Below are positions 35,090 through 47,611 of a stretch of 64,000 nt of DNA, piece after piece (within the stretch, counting starts at the first letter, position 1; every line of letters begins with the position of its first letter). Both the position numbers and the translations under genes were made by a program. The notes beneath the pieces are model-generated. The model was not told where the DNA came from and did not search any database. It saw only the letters and a program-made list of their open reading frames with translations. Source of the stretch: AP-15 sp963750195 (lineage in GTDB: Bacteria > Pseudomonadota > Alphaproteobacteria > ATCC43930 > CGMCC-115725); NCBI GenBank assembly GCA_963750195.1, contig CAVVPS010000005.1:248001-312000 (forward strand), written 5' to 3'.

Positions 35090-36425
35090 TCAGGTGTAGG
35101 AGCCGAGCTGGCAACCGAAAGCATCCGGAGCCTGCATCAGGCCTTCGCCCGGTACGATCTCGGTCACTTCCCAGAAATCCTCGGGGTTCTTCATCGCGCC
35201 GGGCGCCTTGCCGCGAACGATGATGACCGGCCGCACCAGCTGGTGATCGGCGGCGCGGAAATAGACATCGCCCACGGTCGACTGGTTGTGATTACCGGCT
35301 TCGTACGCTTTGATCACATCGGGCGGATAGAAGCTGCCGGCGCGCTCGCAGGCGTCTGCCCACAGGGCGAACTGCATGTACGCGTTTTCGGCGCCCCACT
35401 CGGGCCGGTAGCTGTATTTCTTCTGGAACGTGGCGACGAACATCTTGGCCACGGGATATTTGTCTTCGAGCGTCCACCAGAAATCGGTGGCGGCATAAAC
35501 CCCCTCCATGACCTTGGCCCCCACCTCTTTCGAGAGGAAGGGTATCTGGTAGGGGATCACCAGTTTCATCTTGTTGAAGATGCCGAATTGCTCGGCCTGC
35601 TGGATCGACAGGACGGCGTCGTGCCCCCAATTGACGTTGAGCAAGTAATCGGCGCCGGAATTGCCGACGTTCAGCAGGTACGAGCTGTAATCGGGCGCAC
35701 CAAGCGGTGCGACCTGATTAGTCACCGTGGTCCAGCCGCCGTTCTTGCCGAGATAGTCCTCCATCGACTTCTGCACGGTGTGGCCATAAGTGTAGTCCGG
35801 GCGTCAGATAAGCGGCCTTCTTGTTCTTGCCGTAGGTCTTCAGCAGCACTGGGCCGATCGCCGCGGCGGCAGTCTGGCCGTAGAAGCACTGACGGAAGCC
35901 GTAGCGCACGCAATCCTTGCCGGTGGTGTCGTTGGAGCCGGAGATGCCGCAGACGTAGAGCACCTTTTCGCGCTGCGCCAATTTGTTGAGCGCCACCGCC
36001 ACCGCGCTCGAGGTCGAACCGGTCATCAAGATGGCCTTGTTCTCGCTGATAAAGCGCGATTGCTCCTGCACCGCAGTGTTCGGCTTGGCCTCGGAATCGG
36101 CAACCCCGTACTTGACTTCCTTCCCAAGCACGCCCTTGGTCGTTTTCGGGGAAATCGCTTTGATTAGCGGGTCACCACTGTTGATGTGCTCAACCGCGAG
36201 CTGATAGCCCTTGAGTTCGTCTTCACCCTGCACCGCATAAGTGCCGGTGCGCGGTACGGTAATGCCGATGAATACCGAAGAACCGGAGGATCCTGCGGGC
36301 CAGGTGCCAAGCGGTGGCTGATCCGCGGCGCGGGCAGGGCCGAGCAGGGCCGTACCGGCCAAGAGCCCGCCGCCGGCCTTCAACAACGCGCGCCGGGTCG
36401 GCTTGACGGTGTGGTAAAAGTCCAT
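35090..36425 (-). CDS. Periplasmic binding protein of the liv-type importer, one frameshift
   Basis: About 444 residues. The start at 36425 is preceded by GGAGAGGGAGACG. The export signal TRRALLKAGGGLLAGTALLG has a Tat-like twin arginine. The mature part is a type-I periplasmic binding fold: FIGITVPRTGTYAVQGEDEL, KGYQLAVEHINSGDPLIK, LMTGSTSSAVAVALNKLAQR. One extra base near 35797 breaks the frame between KKAAYLTP and DYTYGHTVQKSMEDYLGKNG; the rest follows to LMQAPDAFGCQLGSYT. The pocket suggests amide, amino acid or urea-like ligands. It opens the operon livK-livH-livMG-livF. Confidence 0.88.
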
Positions 36426-36728
36426 GACGTCTCCCTCTCCATTGGGGTGCTTTTTGGCGGCGCGTTGACCCCGATCGAACGGCGCCTCCGAGCCCACCAG
36501 CAGCAGCCGGCGTCGTCCGGCCGAGCAGCATGGTGAAACGCTCGCACACACCCCTGAGCGAGAGCGCGGCGGGAACCTAGCTGTGAGATTCGCAGTTGGC
36601 AAGGCCGCGAATGCCACCGATCTCGGGCGGAAATCGCTTTATGCTGAATTAACTACGGCGACGGGGCGGTGTGCCGCGGCCGCAGCGGATGGCCTCGTGC
36701 GGACGTCCCGGCCGCCAACTTGCAGCGC
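36426..36728. other. Upstream region of the liv-type operon
   Basis: This gap separates the binding-protein gene from the end of the large flavoprotein gene on the same strand. It holds the ribosome binding site of the binding protein. No clear terminator hairpin or operator was recognised. Confidence 0.4.
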
Positions 36729-39700
36729 CTATTCCGCCGCCAGCGCCGGACGCTCGCCGAGGTGGTGGAGGCAGCGGTCTATCCACAGCTTGGTCAGCTT
36801 CTCCTGCGCGCCGTTTTGCGACAGGCGGCGGCGCAAGGCTGGGAAATCGACCTGGTCCATCTCCTGATCCTGATTGAAGCAGGAAAACACCACCGTCTCG
36901 GTCCCGGTGACCGGATCGCGATGGCTCTGCAGGCACTGCGCGCAGATCTCCTTCATCATGCACTGCATCGGTGAATTGATCGAAGCGATCGCCCGGTGCC
37001 CCGGCCGGAAATAAGGCGCCAGCCCCTGATGGCGCGCCGCGGCGACTGCGTTCATCATCCCGTCGGAGCCGATTGCGATGATCCGGTCGACCGCGTCCAA
37101 CGGGATCTCGACCGGGCCGAGAGACCCGGACCCATAGGCCGTGATTGCCTCGACGATGTTGCCGACAAAGGCTCGATCCCGCGGTCGGTCGGCGGTGAAG
37201 CCTGGCGCCTCGTCGCAGCACCACACGACACAATCGGCGGCGCGCTCGATGTCCTCAACCTTGTAACGGTCTTCGATCGTCTTGTAGCCGGCGAAGTAGA
37301 GGACGCGTGAGCCCTGCGCCCGGAATGCCGCGGCGATCGAAAACAACACCGCATTGCCGAGCCCGCCGCCGACTAGCAATACGGTCTCGCCTGACGGGGT
37401 TTCGGTCGGGGTCCCGGTCGGCCCCATCAGGATCACTGGCTCGCCCGGCTTCAACAAGGCGCACAAATCGGACGAGCCGCCCATTTCGAGCACGATCGTC
37501 GACAGCAGCCCTTGTTCCCGATCGACGGCCGCACCGGTCAGAGCCAGCCCCTCCATCGCCAACGTCGTACCGTCGACCCGCGGCGCCAGGGTTTCGTAAT
37601 TCTGCAGCCGGTAAAATTGGCCAGGCTTGAAGGCGCGCGCCGCCATCGGCGCCCGGACCACGATTTCGACGATCTTCGGCGTCAATCGGATGACCTTGTG
37701 CACCCGTGCACGCAACTCGTCGTCGAGCCGCGCCCGCAGCTCTTCCGGAGACGGTGACGAGGGCGTCGAGCCGCGCCAGCATCCGGCTGACCACCGGGTA
37801 GCCCAGGGTGGCGCCGCCCATCGCCTTTACCACATTTCCCGAAAAGCTCGGGTGGAGGTCGCCGAAAAAGCTGACCGAGCGGCCATCCTCGCGCAAATGT
37901 GTCAGCACCTGCACCGCCGCGGGCTTCGCCACCCGCTCCGGCGCTACCGGGTTGCCGTCCTCGTCGAGGGCGCGGAAATAGCGCCCGTCGAGGGTGAAAT
38001 TCGCCGGGGTCCTCACGCGCCAAGCACCGTGTTCGGCTGGGTCCCGGCGGCGACCAGAATCGTCCGCGCCGGCAACTCCACCTCCTCAGGCGGCTGATCA
38101 GCGGGGTGGGCCCCCGGCCGGGTCAGGCGCAATGCCGCCGCTTGCCCGAATTCGTCGATTTCGACCGCGGCCGGGGTCAGCAATTCGGCAAAGCGAATAC
38201 CCTCCTCCATCGCCTTTGCCACCTCCTCATGGTTGAGGGTGTAGCTCGGCGCGTCGATCAGGCGGCGGCGATAGGCGATCGTCACCCCGCCCCAGCTATC
38301 GATTAGTGCGGCGAGATGAGGCGCGCGGCCGTCGCGGCTCGGGCCGCTTCGCGCTCGGCGCGGATCGCCCGGCCATGGGCGATGAACTCGGCCGCGGCTT
38401 GGCGCTCGGCCGCGTGCCATTCGGCACGCACCGCTTCCTCGCCGCGCTCGGCGACCAGGGTCTCGTAGCGCGAGAGGAATTTCTCGACCTGGACCGGGTA
38501 ATAGGCCAGCGACTCGGTCGCGGTGTCGATCGCGGTCAGCCCGCCGCCGATCACGACGACCGGCAGCCGCACGCTGAGATTAGCGATGCTGCTGGTCTTG
38601 GCCGCCCCGGTCAGCTGCAACGCCATCAGGAAATCCGAGGCCTGCCTGACCCCCGGCGCCAGATTGTTCGGCATCGGGATCACCGTCGGCCGGCCGGCGC
38701 CGGCGCACAGCGCGACATGGTCAAAGCCCAGCGCGAAGGCGCTGTCGATCGTGATCGTGCCGCCAAAGCGCACGCCGCCATACATCGCGAACTGGCCGCG
38801 GCGTTCGAGCAGCAGGCGCACGATCTTCAGGAAATTCTTGTCCCAGCGCACGGTGATGCCGTATTCGGCGACCCCGCCAAAGCCGGCCATGACCCGATCG
38901 TCGAGGCTGTCGACCAAGCTTGCGACATCGCGGATTGGGCGAAACGGATGGCGGCTGCCGTCGGGCATCACCCCGGAGATCTCGGGCGGCAACGGCTCGA
39001 TCTTGAGCCCGTCGATCGCGGCGACGAAATGGCCGTCGTTGATCAGGTGGTGCGCGAGGGTGAAGCCGGCCGGGCCAAGCCCGACGACCAGCACCTTGTA
39101 GCCGCTCGCCGGCTTCGGCAATGGCCGCCTGATATTGAGCGGGTTCCACCGGGTCAGCAGCGAGTAGATCTCGAACCCCCAGGGCAGACCGAGCACGTCC
39201 TTGAGGGTGCGGGTCTCGATCTGCGGAATGTCGACCGGCTCCTGGCGCTGATAGATGCACGCCTTCATGCAGTCGTTGCAGATGCGGTGCCCGGTGGCGG
39301 CGCAGATCGGGTTGTCGACGGCGATGATGGCCAGCGCGCCGAGGCTGTTGCCGCGCGACTTGACCAGGTTCATCTCGGAAATCTTTTCTTCGAGCGGGCA
39401 GCCGGCGAGGGTGACCCCGAACACGCTCTTTTTGAACGCCCCGTCCTTTTCCTTGAGCCCCTGCGCGCAGCTGTCCTTGCCCTGGTTGTGGCACCAGATG
39501 CAGTAATTCGCCTGGTCGAGCGCGCCGGTCAGATCGGTGCCGCGATCGGTCAGCGCAAAGCCCTCGCGACTGCCGCCATTCGTCCTCGGGCAGCCGCAGC
39601 ATGGTGACGCCATTTCGCTCGATGGTCTCGACCGGGACCAGATGCTGCATGTCCAGCCGGTGCGGCACTTTGAACAGACACACCGCGCCGGTGCTTTTTG

Positions 39701-40246
39701 CGGCCTTCCGGCGATAAGGTGGCCCAGGCGGCATAGCGCTGCGCAACATCGAGCGCCGCGACATTGCCGGCTTCGTCGTCGAGCCACGCCGTGACCTGTC
39801 CGGCATAGCGCCGCTCCCATGCTGCAATGCTGTCGACCGGGCCGCCGATCAGCGCATCCAGCTCTCTGGCGAGCCCGGGCCCGTCGAGCGCCGCGGCATC
39901 CTCTTCCTTCACTCCCTTGACGGCACGGCGTTGAACGAACAGCCGCTTTACCGAATAGAGCGGCGCCAACTCGTGATGACGCGCCTGCAATGCCCGCACG
40001 TCGGCCGCGATGCCGAACAGCCCGCCAAGGAAATCCTCGACATGTGGCGCCAGATCGACAACGAGGTCCAACTCGGCCGCATCGCTCGAGCCCGTCCGGA
40101 TCGCGCCGTGCCGTCATCAGCCGCTCATGCAACCCGGCATCGACTTCCGCGAGATGGCCAACAAACGCCCGATCGACCCGCGCGAGACCGCCGCGATCAT
40201 AGAGATCGGCGAAACAGAAGCCATGCGCGAGAACGAGATCGGTCAT
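36729..40246 (-). pseudogene. Giant NfnB/NfnA-like FAD and Fe-S oxidoreductase, several frameshifts
   Basis: The fragments form one gene of about 1,170 residues. From the start at 40246 there is an N-terminal helical domain (LVLAHGFCFADLYDRGGLAR, LVVDLAPHVEDFLGGLFGIA). A cysteine-rich Fe-S domain follows (ANYCIWCHNQGKDSCAQG, GHRICNDCMKACIYQRQ). Next comes a GltD/NfnB-type flavin domain (VLVVGLGPAGFTLAHHL, VVVIGGGLTAIDTATE). The C-terminal half is a ferredoxin-NADP reductase module (KPGQFYRLQNYETLAPR, LLVGGGLGNAVLFSIAAAF) closing with CMMKEICAQCLQSHRDP. The joint presence suggests NAD(P)H:ferredoxin transhydrogenase or glutamate-synthase-like electron transfer. At least six frame changes occur (near 40085, 39715, 39590, 38325, 38020 and 37750); two near 38015-38023 are clear one-G insertions. 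Confidence 0.75.
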
Positions 40247-40553
40247 ATCGGTTAGTTAGGGGAGAGAGCATCCGGAAACCAGCCGGCAAATTGCTGCGAC
40301 TGGGTTGCGCCGTCTTCGAGGCTGCACCACAGATGGAGCGCGCTTCACCGGATGAAAGAACTATCAACTGGCTGCAGCACTATGGCTGAGTAAGCCCTCC
40401 CGAAGAATCTTGCCAACCCGATCTGCTGGCCCGCCCTCACTACAAATGGGGATTAGCCCTCGCCGGCAGATGCCTGCGGGCAGCCGGCTGATTGCGCCAA
40501 CGTCCGCGGCCGCATAGGCTGCCGACCCGAACGACCGCGACGGAGCACCGCCG
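40247..40553. other. Divergent intergenic region
   Basis: This 307-bp gap lies between the starts of the minus-strand flavoprotein gene and the plus-strand LLM oxidoreductase. No gene, hairpin terminator or recognisable operator was seen. Purine-rich GGGGAGAGAG lies near the flavoprotein start, but on the wrong strand for its ribosome binding site. Confidence 0.4.
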
Positions 40554-41465
40554 ATGCCCCAACCGTTGCCTGCGATCAGCCTCGTTGCCGTGCCGGGAGG
40601 GCGGCGGCAGACGCTGGATATCGCGCACGAGATCGAGCGGCGCGGCTTTTCAGGCATTTATACGCCGAGCCGGTTCGGCAACATGGCGCAGTGTACCGCA
40701 TTGGCGTTCGCTACCGAGCGGATTGGGTTCGGTACCGCGATCGCGCCAATCTATGCGCAGACGACCGAAGAATTCGCAGCGGGTGCGGCCTATATCCACG
40801 AGGTCTCGGGCGGCCGCTTTCGCTTTGGCATCGGCGTCGCCCATGGCCCGACGCATCAGCGGCTCGGCATCACCGTGGGAAAGCCGTTGGCCGATACCCG
40901 CGCCTTTGTCGACAAGCTCAAATCCCATGACGGCATCGGCGCATTGCCGCCCATTGTGCTCGCCGCATTGCGCAAGCGGATGGTGGCGCTCGCCGCCGAG
41001 ATCGCCCAGGGCGTGCTGTTCGCCAACGCCAGCCTGTCGCACATGGCGCAATCGCTGGCCGTCGTCCCGGAGGCCAAGCGGGCCGACCCGAATTTTTTGG
41101 TCGGCAACATGCTGCCGGTGTGCATTTCGGACGACGAGGGCGCGGCGATGGCGCTGCATCGTCACCGACTGATCCGCTATACGATGTTGCCGAACTATCG
41201 CAATTACTGGAAGGAAGCCGGCTACATCGACGAGATGGCGGCGATCGAAACAGCGATCGCCGAAAACCGCCGCGACGACATCCCGAAATACCTGCCCGAC
41301 CGCTGGATCGCCGACAACACGCTGTATGGACCGGCCGAGAAAGTGCGCGACCAGCTCGCCGCCTGGTACGCTGCCGGCGTCAACACCCCGGTGCTCGTCC
41401 CCAACTCGCTCAACGGCAACCAGCTGACCGCACTCGACGAAATCTTCTCGGCATTCTTCCGCTGA
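40554..41465 (+). CDS. LLM-class flavin-dependent oxidoreductase
   Basis: A 303-residue TIM-barrel protein of the bacterial luciferase-like monooxygenase superfamily. Diagnostic pieces are IEDARRAE-like AHEIERRGFSGIYTPSRFGN, TERIGFGTAIAPIYAQTTEE, EVSGGRFRFGIGVAHGPTHQ and the C-terminal YGPAEKVRDQLAAWYAAGVN. These enzymes use FMNH2 or F420 to oxidise small molecules. It is shorter than typical members (about 320-340 residues), lacking part of an insertion loop after residue 125. It stands alone; the next gene on the strand is 306 bp away. Confidence 0.85.
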   Translation: MPQPLPAISLVAVPGGRRQTLDIAHEIERRGFSGIYTPSRFGNMAQCTALAFATERIGFGTAIAPIYAQTTEEFAAGAAYIHEVSGGRFRFGIGVAHGPTHQRLGITVGKPLADTRAFVDKLKSHDGIGALPPIVLAALRKRMVALAAEIAQGVLFANASLSHMAQSLAVVPEAKRADPNFLVGNMLPVCISDDEGAAMALHRHRLIRYTMLPNYRNYWKEAGYIDEMAAIETAIAENRRDDIPKYLPDRWIADNTLYGPAEKVRDQLAAWYAAGVNTPVLVPNSLNGNQLTALDEIFSAFFR

Positions 41466-41771
41466 CGGCGGTCGGCTGAGACGACAACCGCTCCTCCTGC
41501 GGCGTTTCCCAGTAAATGTTCCATGCGAGAATGGCGTAGTCCCTTGCCGCGCGCTGCGCCGGTGATCAACGCCACCTTGCGACGTCTCGCCCCTGCTGGT
41601 CTTTAGATGAAGCAGCCCGTTGACAGATGAAGCAGCCCGTTGACTGGTTCTTACAGTAAACTTAGGATTGTGCCCGCACGCGTACGGCTTCTTTGCGGCA
41701 TTATTACAGTCCGCCTCGAGGCAAATGCATTAAATATCCGGCCGGCAAAGCCTCGCAGGGAGACAACGAAC
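41466..41771. other. Intergenic region with a 20-bp tandem duplication
   Basis: No gene was seen. A perfect 20-bp direct duplication lies at 41605-41644. The final part carries GCAGGGAGACAACGAAC, giving a ribosome binding site for the hydroxylase at 41772. Confidence 0.5.
41605..41644 (+). repeat. Perfect 20-bp tandem duplication
   Basis: AGATGAAGCAGCCCGTTGAC occurs twice in direct succession with no mismatch, about 130 bp upstream of the HpaB-like gene. It may be a recent slippage duplication or a doubled regulator site. Confidence 0.85.
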
Positions 41772-43301
41772 ATGGCCACGCTTCCCTATACGGGTAAGGA
41801 GTTTCTCGACAGTCTCGACGATGGCAGGGAGGTGTGGATCTACGGCGAGCGCGTAAAGAAAATTACCGAGCATCCGGCCTTTCGCAATACATCGCGGATG
41901 ATTGCACGGCTTTACGACGCGCTGCATCGGGACCACGTCGAGAAGAAGAATATTCTGAGCTGCCCGACCGAATGGGGCGGCTTCACCCACCGCTATTTCG
42001 TGGCGCCGCGTTCGGCCGAGGAACAGGTAGCTGCTCGTGACGCGATCGCCTGCGTGGTCACGGCTGACTTATGGCTGGCTCGGCCGCTCGCCAGACTACA
42101 AGGCGGCGTTTCTCGCCACGCTCGGCGCCAATGCGGAGTTCTACGAGCCCTACCACGAGAATGCGCGACGATGGTACCGCTTCAGCCAAGAGCGAGTGCC
42201 ATTCGTCAACCACGCGATTGTGCAGCCGCCGGTCGACCGCAACATGGCTCCCGGCGCCCCGGGCGGCCCGACCGACGTCTACGCCCATGTGACCAAGGAG
42301 ACCGACGCCGGCATCCGCGCCACCGGCGCCAAGGTCGTCGCCACCGGCTCAGCGTTGACTCATTTCACCTTTGTCGCGCATGCCGGGGTGCTCCCGGTGC
42401 AGGACAAGAATTTCGCAATCGTCTTCCTGGTGCCGAGCAATGCCCCCGGCGTCAAATTCATCTGTCGCGTCTCGAACGAGCAGCGCGCCGCCGTGCTCGG
42501 CAGCCCGTTCGACTACCCGCTATCGAGCCGGCTCGACGAAAACGATGCGATCTTCGTCATGGACGATGTGCTGGTGCCGTGGGAGAACGTGTTCGTCTAC
42601 GCCGACATCGACAAGGCCAACCGGTTCTTCCCCAATAGCGGGTTTCTGCCGCGCGCCATGCTGCAGGGCTGCACCCGCCTGGCGGTCAAGCTCGACTTCA
42701 TCATTGGGTTGATGGTGAAGGCGACCGAGATCGCCGGCACCCGCGGATTCCGCGGAGTCGAAGCCAATATCGGCGAGGTGATCGCCTGGCGGAACATCAT
42801 GTGGGGGCTTTCTGACGCGATGGCTAAAAGCGCCGAACCGTGGGCAGGTGGCTGCGTGCTGCCGGCGTTGGAGCCGGCAATGGCCTATCGCATCCTGGCG
42901 CCGGAAGCCTATGTCCAGATAAAGCAAATGATCGAGAAAACCGTCGCCAGCAGCCTGATCTACCTCAACTCGCATGCTCGTGACTTCAAGACCCCGGAGT
43001 TGCGTCAGTATCTCGACCGCTATGTCCGCGGCTCCGGCGGCGTCAGCGCGGTAGAGCGGGTCAAACTAATGAAATTGTTGTGGGACTCGATCGGCAGCGA
43101 GTTCGGCGCCCGACACGAGCTCTACGAGATCAACTACGCCGGCAGCCATGAGGAAATCCGCATCGACGCGTTGCGCGCGGCGGTCGGCTCGGGCCAGTAC
43201 GAGCGCTGGAAAGGTTTTGCGGACCAGTGCATGGCTGAATACGACCTCGACGGCTGGACCGCGCCCGACCTGATCAACCCCGATGATGTCAGCGTCCTCG
43301 G

Positions 43302-43305
<4 letters not shown>
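41772..43305 (+). CDS. HpaB-family FAD-dependent hydroxylase, one frameshift
   Basis: About 510 residues starting at ATG 41772 (MATLPYTGKEFLDSLDDGRE). The N-terminal domain VWIYGERVKKITEHPAFRNT and SCPTEWGGFTHRYF is interrupted near 42054 by one extra G. It continues WSRLTYGWLGRSPDYKAAF, the family's substrate/FADH2 loop, VTKETDAGIRATGAKVVATG, and DENDAIFVMDDVLVPWENVF. This is the 4-hydroxyphenylacetate 3-monooxygenase group, which uses FADH2 from a separate reductase to hydroxylate phenols. No HpaC reductase is adjacent; the FMN reductase at 1373 is too far for an operon. It ends in a 4-bp convergent overlap with glnS. Confidence 0.87.
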
Positions 43306-44982
<1,677 letters not shown>

Positions 44983-45151
44983 CGCATTCCTCGGTTAGAT
45001 CGCGAGCCTAATGTGGCCAATCCGCATAGACCCGCCAAGCCCGCTGGAAAAAAGGGGCGGCCGGCTGATCATCTCACGTCGCCAAGGCCATAGCCAACGC
45101 CAGCCTAAGCGACGAGGATCGCCGGATAACGCTTGCCCTCAGCAGCTAACC

Positions 45152-46342
45152 ATGCCGGTTGAACCGACCGCCTTATCACGACGCCCGCGCAACTACGCAA
45201 TCGTTACCGCAGTCATGGTGATCGTGATCATTTACGGCTCGCTGTACCCGTTCGACTTCAGCGTGCCGACCGGTGGAGGCGGTCCGGTACGAGCCCTGCT
45301 CGATAGCTGGGCGGACCGGCCTTCGCGCGGCGACTTCCTGGCCAATATTCTGCTGTACATGCCATTGGGATTTTTCGGCATGTTGTCGTTTTCCCGACGT
45401 GTTGGGTTTTGGCTTCGGCTCCTCCTGGTTGTCGCCGGCGGCGCAGCGTTGTCGGTGACGATGGAGTTGATCCAATATTACGATGTCGGCCGTGACACAG
45501 CCGCCACCGATCTTTACGCGAACACGATCGGCACGTTGATCGCCGCTCCGGTCGCGATACTGTTCTCCGACCGCTTCAGCCTTCCGCTATTCCCGGAAAT
45601 CATGGCGCGACCGGTGCCGACACTACTCATCACGACCTGGACCGGGTATCGCTTTTATCCCTTTGTGCCGACAATCGACCTCCACAAATACTGGCACGCG
45701 CTGAGGCCGGTGATCCTCGACCCGATCCCGGCACCCTACCCTCTCTACCGGCATACCTCGATTTGGTTGACACTTTTCGTCTTGATCGAGGCGATCTTCG
45801 GCCGTCGCCGCTCGGCCATTCTCGCACCGCTGCTTGCCGCATTCGTCCTGTCTGCCCGCGTGTTGATCATCTCGACGATCCTCAGCGCTGCAGAGGTCGT
45901 CGGCGCGTTGGTTGCGATCTGTCTTTGGCCGCTCTTCCTTGGCCTCAATCAGCGCCTTCGAACCGCTTTAGTGTTTCTGTTGCTCGGCAGCTACGTTGTC
46001 ATGGAGCGGCTTGAACCCTTTCAATTCGAGCCCTTCGCCCGTCCGTTCGGTTGGGTGCCGTTCAACGGCTTCATGAATGGGTCGACTGAGGTAGACGTCT
46101 TGTCGTTCATGGAAAAATGTTTTCTGTACGGCAGCTTGCTCTTCCTTCTCGGCAGAGCGGGGATGCGCCCGGTGTTTGCTGCCATCCTCGTCGCCAGCAC
46201 GCTGTTCGCGACCAGCTGGGCGGAAACCTATCTTCCCGATCGCTCGGCGGAAATCACCGATGCGCTGATGATCCTGCTGATCGCCGGCGGCTTCGCATTG
46301 ATCGGCGATCAGCACGATCGGCGGTCCGACCGGCCGAGATAG
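45152..46342 (+). CDS. VanZ-like multi-pass membrane protein
   Basis: A 396-residue integral membrane protein with about nine hydrophobic segments. The N-terminal third follows the VanZ pattern: YGSLYPFDFSVPTG, DFLANILLYMPLGFFGMLSF, and VTMELIQYYDVGRDTAATDL with YANTIGTLIAAPVA. The C-terminal half adds further helices, including a second VanZ-like stretch. VanZ relatives affect sensitivity to cell-wall or lipid-targeting compounds; the exact role is unknown. It is flanked by divergent glnS and a convergent hydrolase. Confidence 0.82.
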   Translation: MPVEPTALSRRPRNYAIVTAVMVIVIIYGSLYPFDFSVPTGGGGPVRALLDSWADRPSRGDFLANILLYMPLGFFGMLSFSRRVGFWLRLLLVVAGGAALSVTMELIQYYDVGRDTAATDLYANTIGTLIAAPVAILFSDRFSLPLFPEIMARPVPTLLITTWTGYRFYPFVPTIDLHKYWHALRPVILDPIPAPYPLYRHTSIWLTLFVLIEAIFGRRRSAILAPLLAAFVLSARVLIISTILSAAEVVGALVAICLWPLFLGLNQRLRTALVFLLLGSYVVMERLEPFQFEPFARPFGWVPFNGFMNGSTEVDVLSFMEKCFLYGSLLFLLGRAGMRPVFAAILVASTLFATSWAETYLPDRSAEITDALMILLIAGGFALIGDQHDRRSDRPR

Positions 46343-46551
46343 CCCGCACCGCAAATACCGGCAGAAGCTTAAGCATCGCTGATCCGCTTATCGGATTTTG
46401 CTGCTTCGGCATGGCTGTCAGGATCACGGCTGACTGCGCGGATGAAGCGCAGCCCGCCGCTCCTTGTCTGGAACCGCTTCGACGACGGTTTTTGCTCCCA
46501 CCGGTCGAGACCGACGATTGTGGCGTCGATCATCGACCGGCCGGGAGAACG

Positions 46552-47313
46552 CTAGGTGCGCGGAGCGCCGAGATGCTTGTGGAAAAAGCCAAAGACTTTG
46601 TGCCAGCCATCGACCGCCTGCTCCGGCCGGTAATTCGGGCGATAATGCGCAAAAAACGCGTGGCCGGCGCCGTCATAGCGGTGGAATTCGTAATTCTTGC
46701 CGTGCTTCTTCAGCTCCGCCTCGGTGCGGTTGACCTGGTCGGCCGACGGGTTCGGGTCCTCGTTGCCGAACAAACCCAACAGGGGCGTATTGATGCCCGA
46801 GGTGAACTCGATCGGCGCCGTCGGCTGGGCCTTGGTCAGCCGCGACTTGTCGTCGACGATGACATTGCCGCCCCAGCAATCGACCGCCCCCTGGATCAAA
46901 TGTGACAGCTTGCAGGCGACCAGATAGGTCTGCCGCCCGCCGGAGCAGAAGCCGATGACACCGACCTTGCCGCTGGCATGCGGCTGGGAGCGCAGGAAGT
47001 CGATGGCGCCGGTTACGTCGCCGAGCATCTGTTCGTCGGGGACACCGCCGCCCTCGCGCACCTTGTTGACGACCTCCTCATGCGCTCCGTCGCCGACCCG
47101 GAAATACAGGCTCGGCGCCACCGCGGCATAGCCGTGATGGGCGAATTTGCGGGCGACCTCGCAGGTCCACTCGTCCCAGCCCGGCATGTGATGGATCACG
47201 ACGACGCCGGGATGCGGCCCGTCATTGCTCGGGTGCGCGTAATATGCCTCGCCGCGCTCGCCGCCGTGGCCGCGATAGTGCGCCATTCCCGCCTGGATGT
47301 TGCGAAATGCCAT
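46552..47313 (-). CDS. Dienelactone hydrolase family protein
   Basis: A 253-residue alpha/beta hydrolase. The start at 47313 (MAFRNIQAGMAHYRGHGGER) was preferred over an upstream ATG because homology begins here and GGAGG lies before it. The catalytic triad is Cys in GVIGFCSGGRQTYLV, Asp in GLFGNEDPNPSADQ and His in YDGAGHAFFAHYRP. The Cys nucleophile in the G-x-C-x-G context is diagnostic of dienelactone hydrolases, which open enol-lactones in chlorocatechol breakdown and related reactions. No catechol pathway genes are adjacent, so the substrate is open. Confidence 0.88.
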   Translation of the reverse strand: MAFRNIQAGMAHYRGHGGERGEAYYAHPSNDGPHPGVVVIHHMPGWDEWTCEVARKFAHHGYAAVAPSLYFRVGDGAHEEVVNKVREGGGVPDEQMLGDVTGAIDFLRSQPHASGKVGVIGFCSGGRQTYLVACKLSHLIQGAVDCWGGNVIVDDKSRLTKAQPTAPIEFTSGINTPLLGLFGNEDPNPSADQVNRTEAELKKHGKNYEFHRYDGAGHAFFAHYRPNYRPEQAVDGWHKVFGFFHKHLGAPRT

Positions 47314-47611
47314 GTTGGCCTCCCTCGGATTGACAGCGGCTCTCTTCGCACCGAACCCGCCGACGCGCAAGCCGCGTGTCGCGCGCTCTGATCCCTATGT
47401 CGTGATCGGTGAATGAACACCTTTTGCTCTGGAGGGCAAACGGGCTCCTGGCCGATCAGTCACCGCACTAACACAGCACGATAATTGAACCACAAGGAGA
47501 GATGTACGTCTGCGGATTTTTCTAATCTCTTACGGATTTGAGATTTGTGCCCCCATGCGTGCTCAAAGCAACGCAGGGGGCACAACTCCAGCCTATTACA
47601 GCTCTAGAAAA
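47314..47611. other. Intergenic region, no gene seen
   Basis: This 298-bp gap lies upstream of the dienelactone hydrolase and downstream of the DUF6351 gene on the same strand. It is more AT-rich than its neighbours. TACAGCTCTAGAAAACTAAAG close to 47600 is not a clear terminator. Confidence 0.4.

Noticed and set aside
38306..39607. A 433-codon plus-strand open frame within the large flavoprotein gene.
   Set aside because: The minus strand encodes clear FAD and Fe-S motifs, and the plus-strand product has no family features.
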